A stretch of 64,000 nucleotides of DNA from Erigeron canadensis (Eukaryota > Streptophyta > Magnoliopsida > Asterales > Asteraceae), in NCBI RefSeq assembly GCF_010389155.1, contig NC_057761.1:932501-996500 (forward strand). Direction: 5' to 3'. The notes beneath the pieces were generated by a model, which was not told the DNA's origin, did no database searches, and was given only the letters and a program-made list of their open reading frames with translations. The position numbers and the translations under genes are program-made. How positions within the stretch are numbered: the first letter of the stretch is position 1; every line of letters starts with the position of its first letter. Shown here one piece after another: positions 45,073 to 57,471 of this stretch.

Positions 45073-46505
45073 CCACATTTGACATCTCAGAGAAATTGGG
45101 GTTTATGTTTTTTTTTTAATTTCTTTTGTACATATCTATCATCTTTCAGGGCTTGAAATTAGTAAAATGCCAGATTTCTAGATAGTTATGAAACTGGTCT
45201 GTTTTGCCCATGAACACCAACGTAGTTGATATTTGGATACCACTTTTGCTGGTAAGTGAAGTGACTATGCATTATGCAATATAAGCATGGAAATAGCCTT
45301 TTTTGACATCTAATTTTAGTGGTTTAATTGGATTTTAAGGCGATATAGATATCCACATATGGGTAAATCAGTGGTAGAATTAAAAAGGGTTAGTTTTTCT
45401 CCTTACATCAGGGATATATATATATATTTATATATATAGTAAAAAGATAAAATGACTATTTGTCGAGAACTATGAAAACTTTTTTCTCATTAAAATATAT
45501 AGGGTTAACATTGTAATTTTGCAAAACAAATTTAAATGTTAAATAATTAAAATAAAAATACCCCTTAAATAACTCAATGTCGTAGTTATTTTTACATTTT
45601 TATTTGAATCTGAAAGTTTCAAAAAGAATCAAAACAAAAATCTCATGTTTATCTAGTTTAGTTACAAATCTATGCGGATGGTTAAACCATACGTTGAACA
45701 TTTCAGTGGTTAAACCAAATTAGCAATGGATGATGTACATAAAGTGTACTTGGTTTCCTTTGATGTATATAAACAAATTGATTCCTTTATTAAAACTTGA
45801 TCGTAACTTATTTTCATAATGTAAAACCATAAACAGACACCACATACTTTAACCAAAAACTACAAGGTTAACAAACTTTAGTCCTAAACTAATACTAGTT
45901 AAGTGGTTTATAGAAGATAATGTACATGAAAGTAGGTATTAGTTGTAAGAAAGCTACGGGCCCTTCTCATAAGATGAAGGCAGGCATGGAACTTACTTGA
46001 CTAAGCTTAAAGCAAAAATCAAGAGCTAAGTAGGGAGGCCAAATAGCCATACTAGAAACAGAATTACTAATTGCTTTAATTCATGAATCTAATCAAGTTG
46101 CATCTTTTAGTATATGATATCTATGTTTACAGCGAACAGATAAAATACCATCAAAGTAAACGAATTGGGACTCTAGTATAATTAAATCGACTATATGCAT
46201 GTCCCTAGTTACGAAAGCATAGTTGCCATAGACTTCACATTCTTAAGGGTAACATGATTTGCCAAGACATACATCATTTAAAAAAATGATATTACCACTT
46301 GCCACATCAAAGGTTTTTCTTACTAGTAAATCTAGCATACGACCATCCATACAACTGTAATAAGCTGCAGTACCAGACATAAGACTACCCAGCAGTGATC
46401 ATAAGTTTTCTACCTGTATTTATGTAATTCTATCGGATAGACTAAAAGTGAAGTATCCGTATATATTCTGCATGTACATCTTCTACGCGAAACAGCATGA
46501 GACAA
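45073..46505. other. Convergent 3'-3' intergenic region
   Basis: Holds the 3' UTRs of the SUMO protease gene (from the left) and the dNTPase gene (from the right). A short (TA)n run is at about 45418-45440. No gene or element with clear boundaries was found between them. Confidence 0.6.
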
Positions 46506-49500
46506 TCACGAGAAGATCCTGCGCCTTTTCCTTTCAGGAGTTCCATGTACTTGCGCTTTCACTCCATATGTCTTTACTTGGAAATTCTCGAATGCTTCAG
46601 AAACTACTTCCACCTAAAAAGTGGAGGTATTTATGAGGACCAAATAACTCTCAAGGGTGAGTTTGTGTGAGAAAAATTATTGCTCTGTTGGGATTTGAAA
46701 GTACCAGTTCAGGCTTCTTGGAGTACACTCTCACTATCAAGTCCTGATTATATGCAGGCAGCAAGTTACTTATCTGATCTTTGCTAATTGTGAATTTCTC
46801 TTTGCTATTATAATCCTGTATGTGGTGATATGAACAACATGGGTTAAAGTGTTAAATGACCCCAACAAGGTTTGATTATCTTAGAAGAAGATAAATCTTG
46901 TTGGCGTTTTGTTAACTTTATCATTCTATATAATCAGGCAAGATAAGGTTTCAGGAATAAGAAGTTTATGTACCTCAAAGAAGTTGATGCTAGATTGGAC
47001 AAACACAGAGAGATAGAAGTATGAAGTTAGAAAACTTTATTTGAAGCAAGAAAATAAATATAGAGTAGACAAGTGCTAGTAAGAAACAATTCTTAAAATG
47101 ATACCTTTCAAGAGGATTGTTTCTCCCTTTTGTCAAATCAATTTTGACATTGCTCACTGCTAGATCTTCTTCTCTTAGACTAACCCCGCCAGATTTCTGA
47201 ATCACAAGTAACCATCAGTAACTGTATAACCGAGGGACTAGATCGTAACAGAGTACAAGTTAGAGCACCTGTGAACAAATGATATCTTGTGCAGTGATAC
47301 GTTTGAAATGGTCCAACTTATCCTTGGGAACGGTAAACTCATTGCAGAACTACCAAAAGAAAGATTAAAAAAGTTTACCTCATAAAATTAACTAAATGAG
47401 CCAAAGCACATTGCTATAACAAGTTTTTTATATAGTCAATCATTCATTAAAGAAAAACCTGATACAAGTCCCTTCTCCGAATTCTTCGAATTAGATCTCT
47501 TGATTCCTTAAGCTCGTCAGCCTCTGCAGTTTCAATCGTCTTCAATATTGAATCGTCCAACTGCAAATATTGTATTACATAGTGAGAAACAAACTTTATT
47601 TGTGTCAAGCTTTACACAAAGTAATACCTTCCAGTACTGAGATGGGTCTCGAATATATGATGAAATATGAAGATAGTTATCCGCCTTTACAAGAGCATCT
47701 ACAAACATGAGTTCAATAGCCTACAAAGTGATCCCAAACAGGTTATTAACATGTTCAACTTTGAACACATTCTGTGAAATTTAAGATCAACAAACTTTGA
47801 GTTTCAACACTTACCTTCACTTTAGCATGTGTATAGACTGTGCGGTGCAGATCAGCACGGGTGTAGAACAACTTATGGACCGTCAGATCTGATCAACAAT
47901 AATAAGTTAAAACACAATGGATGGAAACAATTTCTATGAAGTAATTCAATTAAATACTAACATTCCTTGGCACGATAGCAGATTTCATTGTCTATGACTT
48001 GCATAGTATCCAACAGCCTGAGAAATTCCAAAGAATTATTTGTCAAGCAACTGATTATACAAAAAGTAATAATATTGCACAGCATAAGTTTTTACCTTTC
48101 AAACTGAAAGTTGCAGCCAAGACCACAAGCTCGAGAGTCACGGACAATATAATCGAATCTGCACAGCCGAAATAGAAAATAAGAGTCGAATTTTGTTATT
48201 CACTCATAACAAACAGTTGATTTTGTAGGTCTTGGACAAGTAAATTACATACTTATCAACATCTATGCCATTTCGACCATTTGCAACAATGTCATATAAG
48301 AAAACCTTCTCTCTTGAAGTCTGCACAGGCTGAATAATGGCAAATGATGATGCATTAGATAGTGAGACAGACCCAATACAAAGGCTTCACTTCTTAACAC
48401 AGAAGTAACTTCAGTTGTTATTTCTTACTTTTACAGCCTTTTCAGAAGCAGCCATGATCATGTCCTGTAAAAAGAAAACGATATACCATTTGTAACCAGA
48501 CAATACATACAAACAATACAAGACAGACTTCTTTATACAAGTAAAACAAGGTAATAAAAAGGTGTGCTATGAAAAATAACCTTCACTTTCTTCAGGCGTT
48601 CAGAATCAATATCTATGTAATGTTCATCAACCATGTAGTCTATCATGTGCAAAGACATATCTTCATGGGACCTGAAAAAATCATCAATTAATTTGACACT
48701 AGATGGGTAAAACAATTCATCAGACCTGAACTTAAAAGTATCAAAGAAACATAAAACCACTTTAATCAGCTCATTAAAGAAAGACATGATGAAAAAAAAC
48801 CAAGATACATTTAACATCCTCAGTTACAGGTCACCATTTTACAACAAAGTAACAAACAAGTGAAGTTGGCAAATAAAGTGCAAACAAATTGCATTGCACA
48901 AACAAGAAAGGAACAACTTCTGGGAATAAAAGACAAAAGCTGATTAAAATAGAACAAACAAATGAAATTGGCAAATATAATGCAGAATGATTGCATTGCA
49001 CACGCACGAAAAGAACAACTTCTGGGAATAAAAGACAAAAGATGATTAAAATGAGTATTCACCCTTTCTTAGACTTATAAAATCATCATGAATATAGTTA
49101 TGGGTACTTAGAAACACAGCTTTAGACAGATGCACTATGTGAATTACTGATAGAATTACCATGTAGAGCCTTCAATAACCTGAGGAAGAAATTCTCTTTC
49201 AAACAAATGGCTGAATGGCCCGTGACCGACATCATGCAATAAACCTACAGATGATAAACCATAGGAAATAATAGAAACAGAAAAGCATATGCAGTGATAT
49301 TAGACATTTAGACCACAGAAACTTAATTACCAGCAAGTTTTACAGTCTGTATATCTGAGTGATCAATGTCAAGCTCTAACCCCTGCAATCCAGTCATTGT
49401 TAATACATAAGTATTTACAAACAGGATTAAGGATATCGCCATGCAATCAAGATGTATTTCTCACCTGATGTGCCTTGATTTTTTCAACTGCAGTACCAGC

Positions 49501-51681
49501 AAGCCAATAAACACCAACTGAATGCTCAAACCGAGAATGTACTGCTCCAGGATATACCATGTGTGATAGACCTGTTGAAAATAAACTTGGCATAAAACAG
49601 CAAACAATTCAAGCTGATGACGATACCACAGACCAGGTACAGCTAGAATATATTTAGAGCCCCGTAGCTTCAGAACTATTCTTAGGGTGTACAATTAAGC
49701 TAAAAACAACTAACAGTTCACCAGTAACCTTATCTAAACGAAGACAGAGAACAAACAACAATGCTGTGAATGGTTAAATACTTACAACCTATGTAAATCC
49801 AACTACTTGATCTTTAATGCAGAAGATATTGTCTTTGAAGGCTTGATATGACATATAAATGATTTTACACACTGCAATTATATATAAGTTAAGAACATGC
49901 ATCATAAGTTCCTCCCAACATTCACTCCACCAACAGGACATCCTATTTCTAGGTCCACCAGTAAGTATAAGTGTTTGCTCATCTTCACCAATAATATCTA
50001 ATGAGATATATTAAAGTACTTGATATAAACAGACTATCATCAACATTGTATTTATGGGGAAAGCATTAATACTAACATAACTCCAGATGGAAATAATATT
50101 AACATAACGTAAGATGAAATATATAACATATCCATATATAACTTTTGTTTTGGTTTAAGTAGTTTCTCTGGAAGGAGGTATTAAACTACAGTGATGGATC
50201 ATTAAGAAAATTATACCCACAGAACACAGTTATAAAGCTACAGTGACAGGCAATATAGGAAATCTCCCATAGCTTCCGACAAATGAAGATAAAAAAATAA
50301 AATAATTTATAGTAACAAACTAACAATAGTTTTTATCAAAAGCAAAGTCAAGGCTTACCAAGTTGCTTCAGATCCCGAAGCCTGACAATGTTGAAAAGTT
50401 AGGGGAGTTTATTGTTTTAAAGGACAGGTTTGAACAAGTATCTTCAAAATGCACAGACTTACCTTTGGAACTGCTCAGTGTCGATAAATTTCAGAGCAAG
50501 CTACAATTCCAAAGAACAAACTTTTAAAATTCAATCTAATGTGATCTCAAAAATCATGTTCAGCAGAGACGAATTTTATGAAACATAACATCCAAGAAAG
50601 AAAGAAACAATTCCAAAAGAGTAAATAACATTCAAAATGTAGCTAGCAAGATTCATGATAAGCTGTGGTACAGAGGTTATTGCATAAGATAAATACTCAA
50701 CATTCTAGCAATTTACTATAGAGAACGACTAGCAAAATCTAACAGAAGCCTATCAAACATCTTAGCCACTCATAAACATGTATTTCCTTCTCTCTGTTCA
50801 AATTCTTTATTTCGACATTTTCTATAAAGTCTAAACAATATTATCAAATCTTATGACTTAGTTCAGACCAATATTTGACTTACACCGAAACTAATCTCAC
50901 TAGTGAATGTGATAGCAAAAATTTGCAGCTGGAAAAACTTAACAACAAATGCAACAACCTGAATTTAATTTGAATTATATCTGTAGTAATCCGATATAGT
51001 TACACTTTGCAGATTTGACTTAGATACACGACGGTAGAACTTACGCAATCACAATCATATCTCTATATATTGATTTCTAGTCTTCTAGTGAATGTAATTC
51101 AAAATCTACACATCATCAATAACTTAACAACAAACTCTGCAACTTCAAAATTAAATCAAACAGGCAGTCAAATGGAACCTAACTAGACATTAATTTGATT
51201 ATATCCTAATTTCCTAATTAGCGATACACTAAACCTACAATTATCCACAGATAAACACATAGATACATACATATACATATAATATATATTAGTATATGTA
51301 TAGATATTGCAGAATTAAATATGAATTAAATAAACACCGATGTAATAACCTGGCTAGAACAACATGTTCAAATACATAGCGATATGTAACTGAAATAAAC
51401 TAATAATTAATAAAATTCTACAGTATAAACTTCAGAAACTCATAAAAACAGTTACATTTGAAACTAATTAAAAATTAATAGCCATTTACATACACACACA
51501 CATATATATATACAGATGAATATATATATATATATAATGATAAAAGAGGGAAGAGATATGATACAGGATCGAGATAAATGTTGCCGTGAACGTTATCGTG
51601 AACGTGCTTCCACAAGCGTTGATCCTCCATTGACGGCGAAGCAGTGTTGTCACCTCCGTTACCGTTACGGAAAGCTCCCAT
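46506..51681 (-). CDS. VEN4: HD-domain dNTP triphosphohydrolase, SAMHD1/VENOSA4 type
   Basis: SAMHD1-type enzymes cut dNTPs to deoxynucleosides and triphosphate; Arabidopsis VEN4 affects dNTP balance, chloroplast development and DNA repair. Minus-strand exons: 51681-51565, 50500-50463, 50381-50359, 49571-49465, 49382-49331, 49244-49160, 48671-48581, 48464-48429, 48329-48253, 48158-48096, 48017-47962, 47888-47815, 47720-47628, 47560-47459, 47349-47269, 47196-47105, 46989-46974, 46815-46705, 46613-46506. All are in phase and give 473 residues. The HD metal site is visible as His76 (RFEHSVG), His116-Asp117 (LLHDVGHGPFSH) and Asp208 (GIDVDKFDY). It ends in a basic KRRRIF tail, possibly nuclear-targeting. 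There is no SAM domain before the HD domain, as expected for the plant enzymes. One coding exon has only 16 bases. Confidence 0.95.
48838..49054. repeat. Tandem ~107-bp duplication in a dNTPase intron
   Basis: Two adjacent copies share ATTGCATTGCACA, GAACAACTTCTGGG and AATAAAAGACAAAAG followed by TGATTAAAAT, with moderate divergence elsewhere. They lie in the intron between coding exons 6 and 7. No function is apparent. Confidence 0.85.
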
Positions 51682-53046
51682 TCACAGTAACCGTCGCCGT
51701 TAAGTTGAAACAGCAGAGAGGAAATTTTTTAGAGAGAGAAAGTGAAAAAAGTGTGAATTGATAGCAAATAGAATTTTATTTATAGGGAGGAAGGGAAGGG
51801 AAGGGAAGGAATATTGCTGGAATTTCGGAGTGGTGGGAGAGGCGCCAAATTAAAAATAACAAATTAATTAGAAATGGAAATATTTGTAATGTGAGGTGTT
51901 TGATAATATGAACCACAACCTTGAGGGATGTACCAATGACGCTGGTATTTATTAAATGCACCCTTTTACTTTCAAAACCTGTTAATTAGAGGACCCGTAA
52001 TAACCGTTTGGACAAAATGATACTCGAGCAAGTCTTTAAATTTGAATTTTTTTAAGATATGTGAAATTATTAATACCATTTTCACTATGAAATAAAAATT
52101 ATTTTGATCAATGACTATCTTATTCAGGTATATTTATCAACAACTAAAAAGAATTAGTTAAACATATCAGTGTGTTTGTTGTTTAAATAACCAAAAGCTG
52201 ACGTTTGGTGAAACCAAACCGCTATCCATCATGATTTTTAATTTTTACATTCTTTACATCATAATTTTATAAAAGAATTACACATAACACGAATGGTAAA
52301 AGATACTTATATCTACCATTTAATTAAAATATTAAATTGGCGATTTTCAAGACCTATGTATAAAAAAAATTTGGGAGTTATTATTTTTTGGAAGGTAAGT
52401 TTCGCTTGAAATTTTATGTTGCGAACTTGCGATTTGACAGCGAGAGGCTTAACATATGTTATCTTTTTTAGAACGACGTGTTAATTTGTTAGTGGTTCGA
52501 ACACTAGCAATAACATCCAAGTGGGCAGTATGCTAGCGGTTGGAAATCGAAGGCGCCCCTGGAGACCAAGGGTGCAAACAACCCACACATGTCTGAAAAG
52601 GTAAATGTCCGAGACCATGAGGAATTGAGATTCGATCTCTGGTCTCTCAGCCAACATCCTCTCCCCCGAAATCCCTGTCCGCTCAAACTTGAATCTGGGT
52701 ATATCCAAGTCAAGCCTTCATGGAAAGACTATCTATATCTCAAAGTTGATTGAATAAGGATTTAAAACTTAAACCTACAGGTCACCAAGGAAATTTCAAA
52801 CCACTACACCAACTTATTAATTTATTATCAAATGTTAGTAATATTACTTAGGTCCGTCTGATTGTATGCTTAACAAAAGAATCCTTGGATGATCGGATTA
52901 CTTCATTATGAAATTATCCATGTTTAACGAGTTTACTTTAAATTAATAAACTTTTTTTTTCTTTTTTTATGCATATAAGTAAAACTATAATCTATAGTTT
53001 AGTTGAAAATATGTAACTTTTGTTATAAATTGACACATATTATAAC
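51682..53046. other. Upstream region of the dNTPase gene and gene-free DNA
   Basis: The first part (to about 52000) should contain the 5' UTR and promoter of the minus-strand gene; a GGGAA/GGAAG run is at 51784-51810. At about 52440-52780 lies an unclassified moderately GC-rich repeat-like stretch with tRNA-B-box-like words (GTGGTTCGAACAC, GAGATTCGATCTC) that may be SINE debris. No coding gene is seen. Confidence 0.55.
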
Positions 53047-53349
53047 CAATGCCGTCTCTGAGGAATTATAGACCTCGGCCGAGAAAAGAAAAAGGAGTCC
53101 CGGAGGATAGATACAATAATTATAATTATACAAACTAAGATATAAAAACGATGATAAATATTATAGCAAATTGGTACGCGAGTTTTTTTTTGTTAAGTAC
53201 TATTGTTTAATTTTTGGATAATTATTAAGATTTGTAACGGGCTTAATTTATAACATATATTCTTATATAAATACATAAAAAGTTGGGCCCTCTTAAAAAA
53301 TCGGACCTCGGCCGGTTGTTCACTTCGTCCTATGCCTAAACCCCCCATG
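53047..53349. mobile_element. hAT-type MITE with 8-bp duplication ATTATAAC
   Basis: A 303-bp unit beginning CAATGCCGTCTCTGAGG and ending AAACCCCCCATG, with exact ATTATAAC copies at 53039-53046 and 53350-53357. GACCTCGGCCG occurs near both ends in direct orientation. The inverted match of the ends is weak beyond CA...TG, so the exact 8-bp duplication is the main evidence. Confidence 0.65.
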
Positions 53350-53357
53350 ATTATAAC

Positions 53358-54914
53358 AATGGCTAACACTTTCAATTAAACTATAGATTAAAGTTTTGCA
53401 TAAATGGTCGTAAATTGTAAACTGAAAGCTATTTTCGAATTGTAAAGTAATTTAAAGAAAAATCAAACTCGTTGAACATGGATCATCATAAGATGCAAAT
53501 TCGTAGCATTCAAGGATTCTCTTATCAATAGGACCTACATATACTATAAAAATATTGGATTTTGGTATTCAAGATACAACCGAAGCATTCAAACAATAAT
53601 CTATGACCAATAAAAATTTCTAGCAACCGAACTCGTCACAGGGACCATCTTGTACAAATAAAGTACAAACATATCTTTGAAGATTTTCACAAAGGTAAAT
53701 GGATGGTAGGCTCAAAATAGAACCTCCCTATTAGGGAGACACGAGAAGTATTGACAACCTCAATTAATATACTTTCTTGAATAAAAACTCCAACCTTGGA
53801 AGGAGAGAAATTTGGGAGAAATCACTTTGAATGTGTCTTTTCGATTGAGTGTGGTATGTAGTTTTTGCATGTTTTGGAAGAATGATGGCATAATTTTCAA
53901 GTTTGACCTCCTATTATTTATGCTAGAAAGACTGTTTTCTGAATGCACCTAAAATAGATTAACACATTCGAGAATAAGAAATCAAAATTCTAAGCTCAAT
54001 CTCCAGAGGTAAAAACATTAACTCTTGATCAAAGCGTAAAAAAGTCTTTTTTATATGTACATTATATTATCAATCGATATTTTTTGTCTTATTTTCGATT
54101 AGAAGTTATTAATTTAAGTGAGGAAAACTGCTTTTAAAACAAAGCGGCATTTATGTACATTATAAATTGTCAAAGGTGAATAACTAAATAAGTAATAAGC
54201 AACTTGATTTCAGATCATTTTGCAATAACTTTTTAAAGTTATTTAAAAGTGTATGATATATCATAAATAGTGAATACAAGTCATGTCATATAATACGCAT
54301 TAGAAAAAAAAGTAGTATACCTAATATAGTGGGTCAGTCAAATAACTTCGTTATAATGCTTTGATATAGGCATATAGCTTTTTGTTAAGTGTCACATTTG
54401 TATTGTTTTTTCAAATAAATCATGCCAAATTATAAGCATGAAAATATATATTAAGCAATTTTCGTTTTGTTACACGATAAATGTCAATTATATAATACAC
54501 TACATAATCAAATATTAACTGGAGAGCTAAAAAGAGTTCTTAAAACTAAAAGAAGCATTTGTGTCAATATAATAAGTGTTGAGGGTGAAATTAATAATTA
54601 AGGACAAAAAGAGGGTAATGTCACTATGTATACGCAATCATTCAAAAGGGGAAACAAGCAAAAGGAAAACGGTGGAGTAAACAATGGATATTCTCCTTTC
54701 TAACACGTTTTGGTTTGTTTGGATATTTTACTATTTAAACATGTTACATATCATTTGTTCCTTCCACATGATAATATGAAAGATTGGGTTACACTCGATC
54801 TGAGTGTCTTAAATTGGCAGGTTTTATAAAATTAGTCGTAGGTAGGTACCACAATAAAGAGCGTCTCCTTTAGCAAGTTACAAATTCTATGGAGAAAATA
54901 AAAACATTGTTATT
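53358..54914. other. Gene-free AT-rich interval
   Basis: I see no coding frame with family features and no structured RNA. The frame at 53760-53948 (minus) is short and featureless. Confidence 0.6.
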
Positions 54915-54915
54915 A

Positions 54916-55357
54916 AGGGCAAGGGGTAGTCGGCTTATTTTATCGGCAAAAACTATTGGCAAGTATCGACAAATCGGCATCCTATAGCGCTTGTATCGGC
55001 AAGTTTCGGCAAGCAAAATCGGCTAGTTTTGGCTTGTTTCATCGACATGTTTTGGCCGATGCAAGTGAACGTTGGGTGATATATATATTAATTGTTTATG
55101 ACTTTTGCGTGCATCAAGGCGAAGTTGCCATGTTCTTATTGGATACAATATATATTATTATTAGTATAATTATTATTTTATTGGTTATAGATAGATAGTA
55201 CAGCCACATGCTGATAGAACCGAACTAGCCACTACACCCACATATTTGGCTCTTTTTGGTAGATTTTGGAAAAAAAACCTTACAACCACATGGCATCTTT
55301 TTATTGGCTGATTTTTTACCAATTTGCCACAAGTGTGGCACTACACCCTTGCCCCTT
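54916..55357. mobile_element. DNA transposon with AAGGGCAAGGGG ends
   Basis: The left end is AGGGCAAGGGGTAGTCGG and the right end, reversed, AAGGGGCAAGGGTGTAGTG. The flanking 9-mers TTGTTATTA and ATGTTACTA agree at seven positions, fitting a decayed Mutator-type duplication. Next to the left end, ATCGGCAA/TTCGGCAAG words repeat many times (54935-55065), like subterminal transposase-binding repeats. No transposase frame is left. Confidence 0.6.
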
Positions 55358-55517
55358 ATGTTACTAAAAAAATAATGATATACATTACATATTTACACGG
55401 TGTAACTAAATGCACTTGTGTCTTATATTTTACTTTTTTAACAAAAAACTTCTATTATTTTATGGGTATATATACACACATTTTGACTTTGATGACCAAT
55501 AAAGCTTAAGAAACAAC

Positions 55518-55626
55518 ACACGCTATAACAACAATAATACCCAATCACATCAAAAATGAAAATACGAAAAGTGAGATAACAACAGTACCTAATCACATCA
55601 AAAATAGAAATATAAAAAGTGAGATG
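55518..55626. repeat. Tandem ~55-bp duplication
   Basis: AACAACA(A/G)TA followed by CC(C/T)AATCACATCAAAAAT and AAAAGTGAGAT occur twice in a row, ending about 90 bp left of the Copia element. No coding content. Confidence 0.8.
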
Positions 55627-55713
55627 TGTATGGTCATTAATTTGCCAAACAATAAAAAACTGTTTCTAGAAAGACATTAACTCCCACAAACTACAATATG
55701 TTAATGACTAAAT

Positions 55714-56131
55714 TGTTAAAGTATGCAACACCTTCATCACGTGGGAATTTTCAATTTCTAAGCTATTTAATTTATGTTTAATTGTTATTTGCTAGAATAA
55801 AGTGGGTTACCTAGTCTTATGGGTTGTCCTAGTTTTTAGGAATATGGAGTCATGGGTAGTCAGTTGAGTAAGTCATGGAGTCATGAGTTGAGTAAATCAT
55901 GGAGTCATGGAGTCATGCTTTTATCTTTTAGTTTATGTTTGTAAGCCTATATAAGGCCATGTTTTGTTTTTCATTAATCATTCAGAAAAAGCACATTTAC
56001 AGTGCAAATCGTGAGTCTCTTTTATTTCACTTCTTTATTCATTGTGAGTTGTATTACCTGCTATTGAGAGTTGTACTTTTCCTTTCCAAAGTAACATATC
56101 AAACACTACTTGTTTGATCCTTTGTTCAACA
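55714..56131 (+). repeat. 5' LTR of the Copia element (418 bp)
   Basis: Starts TGTTAAAGTATGCAAC and ends TTGTTCAACA. A TATATAAGG box lies at about 55949, followed by the likely RNA start region. It contains GGAGTCATG-type short tandem repeats at about 55843-55920 that the 3' LTR lacks. Confidence 0.93.
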
Positions 56132-56134
56132 ATC

Positions 56135-56146
56135 TGGTATCAGAGC
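56135..56146 (+). other. Primer binding site (initiator Met-tRNA)
   Basis: TGGTATCAGAGC lies three bases after the 5' LTR and is complementary to the 3' end of initiator tRNA-Met, the standard Copia primer. Confidence 0.95.
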
Positions 56147-56182
56147 TAGGTTGGTACATCTCTGTCTATTCATATAACTAAG

Positions 56183-57470
56183 ATGGGTGATCTTCAAGTC
56201 GTTGGTGGAATCAAGAAACTCAACAATCAAAACTACAACTCCTGGTGTACATGTATCATGTCTTACATGGAAGGCCAAGACTCGTGGGAGGTGGTAAATG
56301 GGAATGCTGAAACGCAACCAGAAACTGAAGATGCTAACGGGGTGTTGCGGAGATGGAAGATCAGAACGGGTAAAGCAATGTTTGTTTTGAAGACAACTGT
56401 TGAAGATGATGTGCTTGAGCATATCTGTGATGCGAAAACGCCGAAGGAGGCTTGGGATACATTCGCCAAGCTGTTCTCAAAGAAGAACGATACGAGACTT
56501 CAACTCCTTGAGAGTGAGTTATTATCGGTAACGCAGCGTGATATGACAATCGCACAATACTTCCACAAGGTGAAGTCGATATGCCGAGAGATTCTGATTT
56601 GGATCCAGAGGCTCCAATTGGTGATGCCAGAATGAAGCGAATCATCATTCACGGGTTGAAGCCAGAATTTAGGAGTTATACAACTGCTATACAAGGATGG
56701 CAAACCCAGCCGTCACTTGTAGAATTCGAGAATTTACTAGCTGGTCAAGAAGCATTAGCTAGGCAAATGGGAGGAGTCTCACTGAAGAATGAAGAAGAGG
56801 CACTCTATGCCAATAAAGGCAAGCGAAATTCGAAGCAGCATGGTGATGGTGGATCAAAAAAGAATGATGACAAGGCCAACAATAAAGAAGGTGAAAGAAG
56901 AAATTATATAGGTGAAGGTTCAAAGAACCGGTTCTATGGCAAAAAGCCTGTACCACGGTGTTACACCTGTGGTAAGAAAGGTCATTTGGCGAAAAACTGT
57001 CGTTCAAAGACGGTTGTAGAAAGCAACAATGCTACGTCCAAAAGCGAAGATGAATGGGATGTCGAGGCATCATTTGCTGAAGATGAAGATGAGCTAGCTC
57101 TTGCGACAACAACGTCAAGTAAGATTGATTATGAGCACGACTGGATCGTCGACTCAGGTTGTTCCAACCATATGACCGGTGATAAAAACAAGTTGAAAAA
57201 CATATCAAAGTACAAGGGGAATCGAGTTGTGGTGACAACAAACAACTCAAAATTACCAATTGCACATGTTGGTAATATTGTAGTCTCTCCCAATCATGAA
57301 GATACAGAGGTGCAACTCAAAGATGTTTTTCATGTATCAGGTATGAAGAAAAATCTCCTCTCAGTTCCACAAATAACATCCTCTGGTCAATTTGTTTTAT
57401 TTGGTCCAGAAGATGTGAAAGTTTATAGAATTGTGGAGATTATTGGTGAACCAGTTATGATGGGATAACG
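56183..57470 (+). pseudogene. Copia gag and protease, broken
   Basis: The gag frame starts at ATG 56183 with a typical Copia N-terminus (LNNQNYNSWCTCIMSY) and the capsid-like UBN2 region. A frameshift near 56590 moves the rest into another frame, which continues from about 56581. A CCHC zinc knuckle of type CX2CX4HX4C is at 56959-57000, and the aspartic protease motif DSGCSNHM at about 57151-57174. An in-frame TAA at 57466-57468 ends the segment. The missing continuity shows decay after insertion. Confidence 0.92.
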
Positions 57471-57471
57471 C

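Noticed and set aside
56126..57265. Minus-strand frames across the Copia gag region
   Set aside because: Shadows of the plus-strand gag-pol coding sequence.
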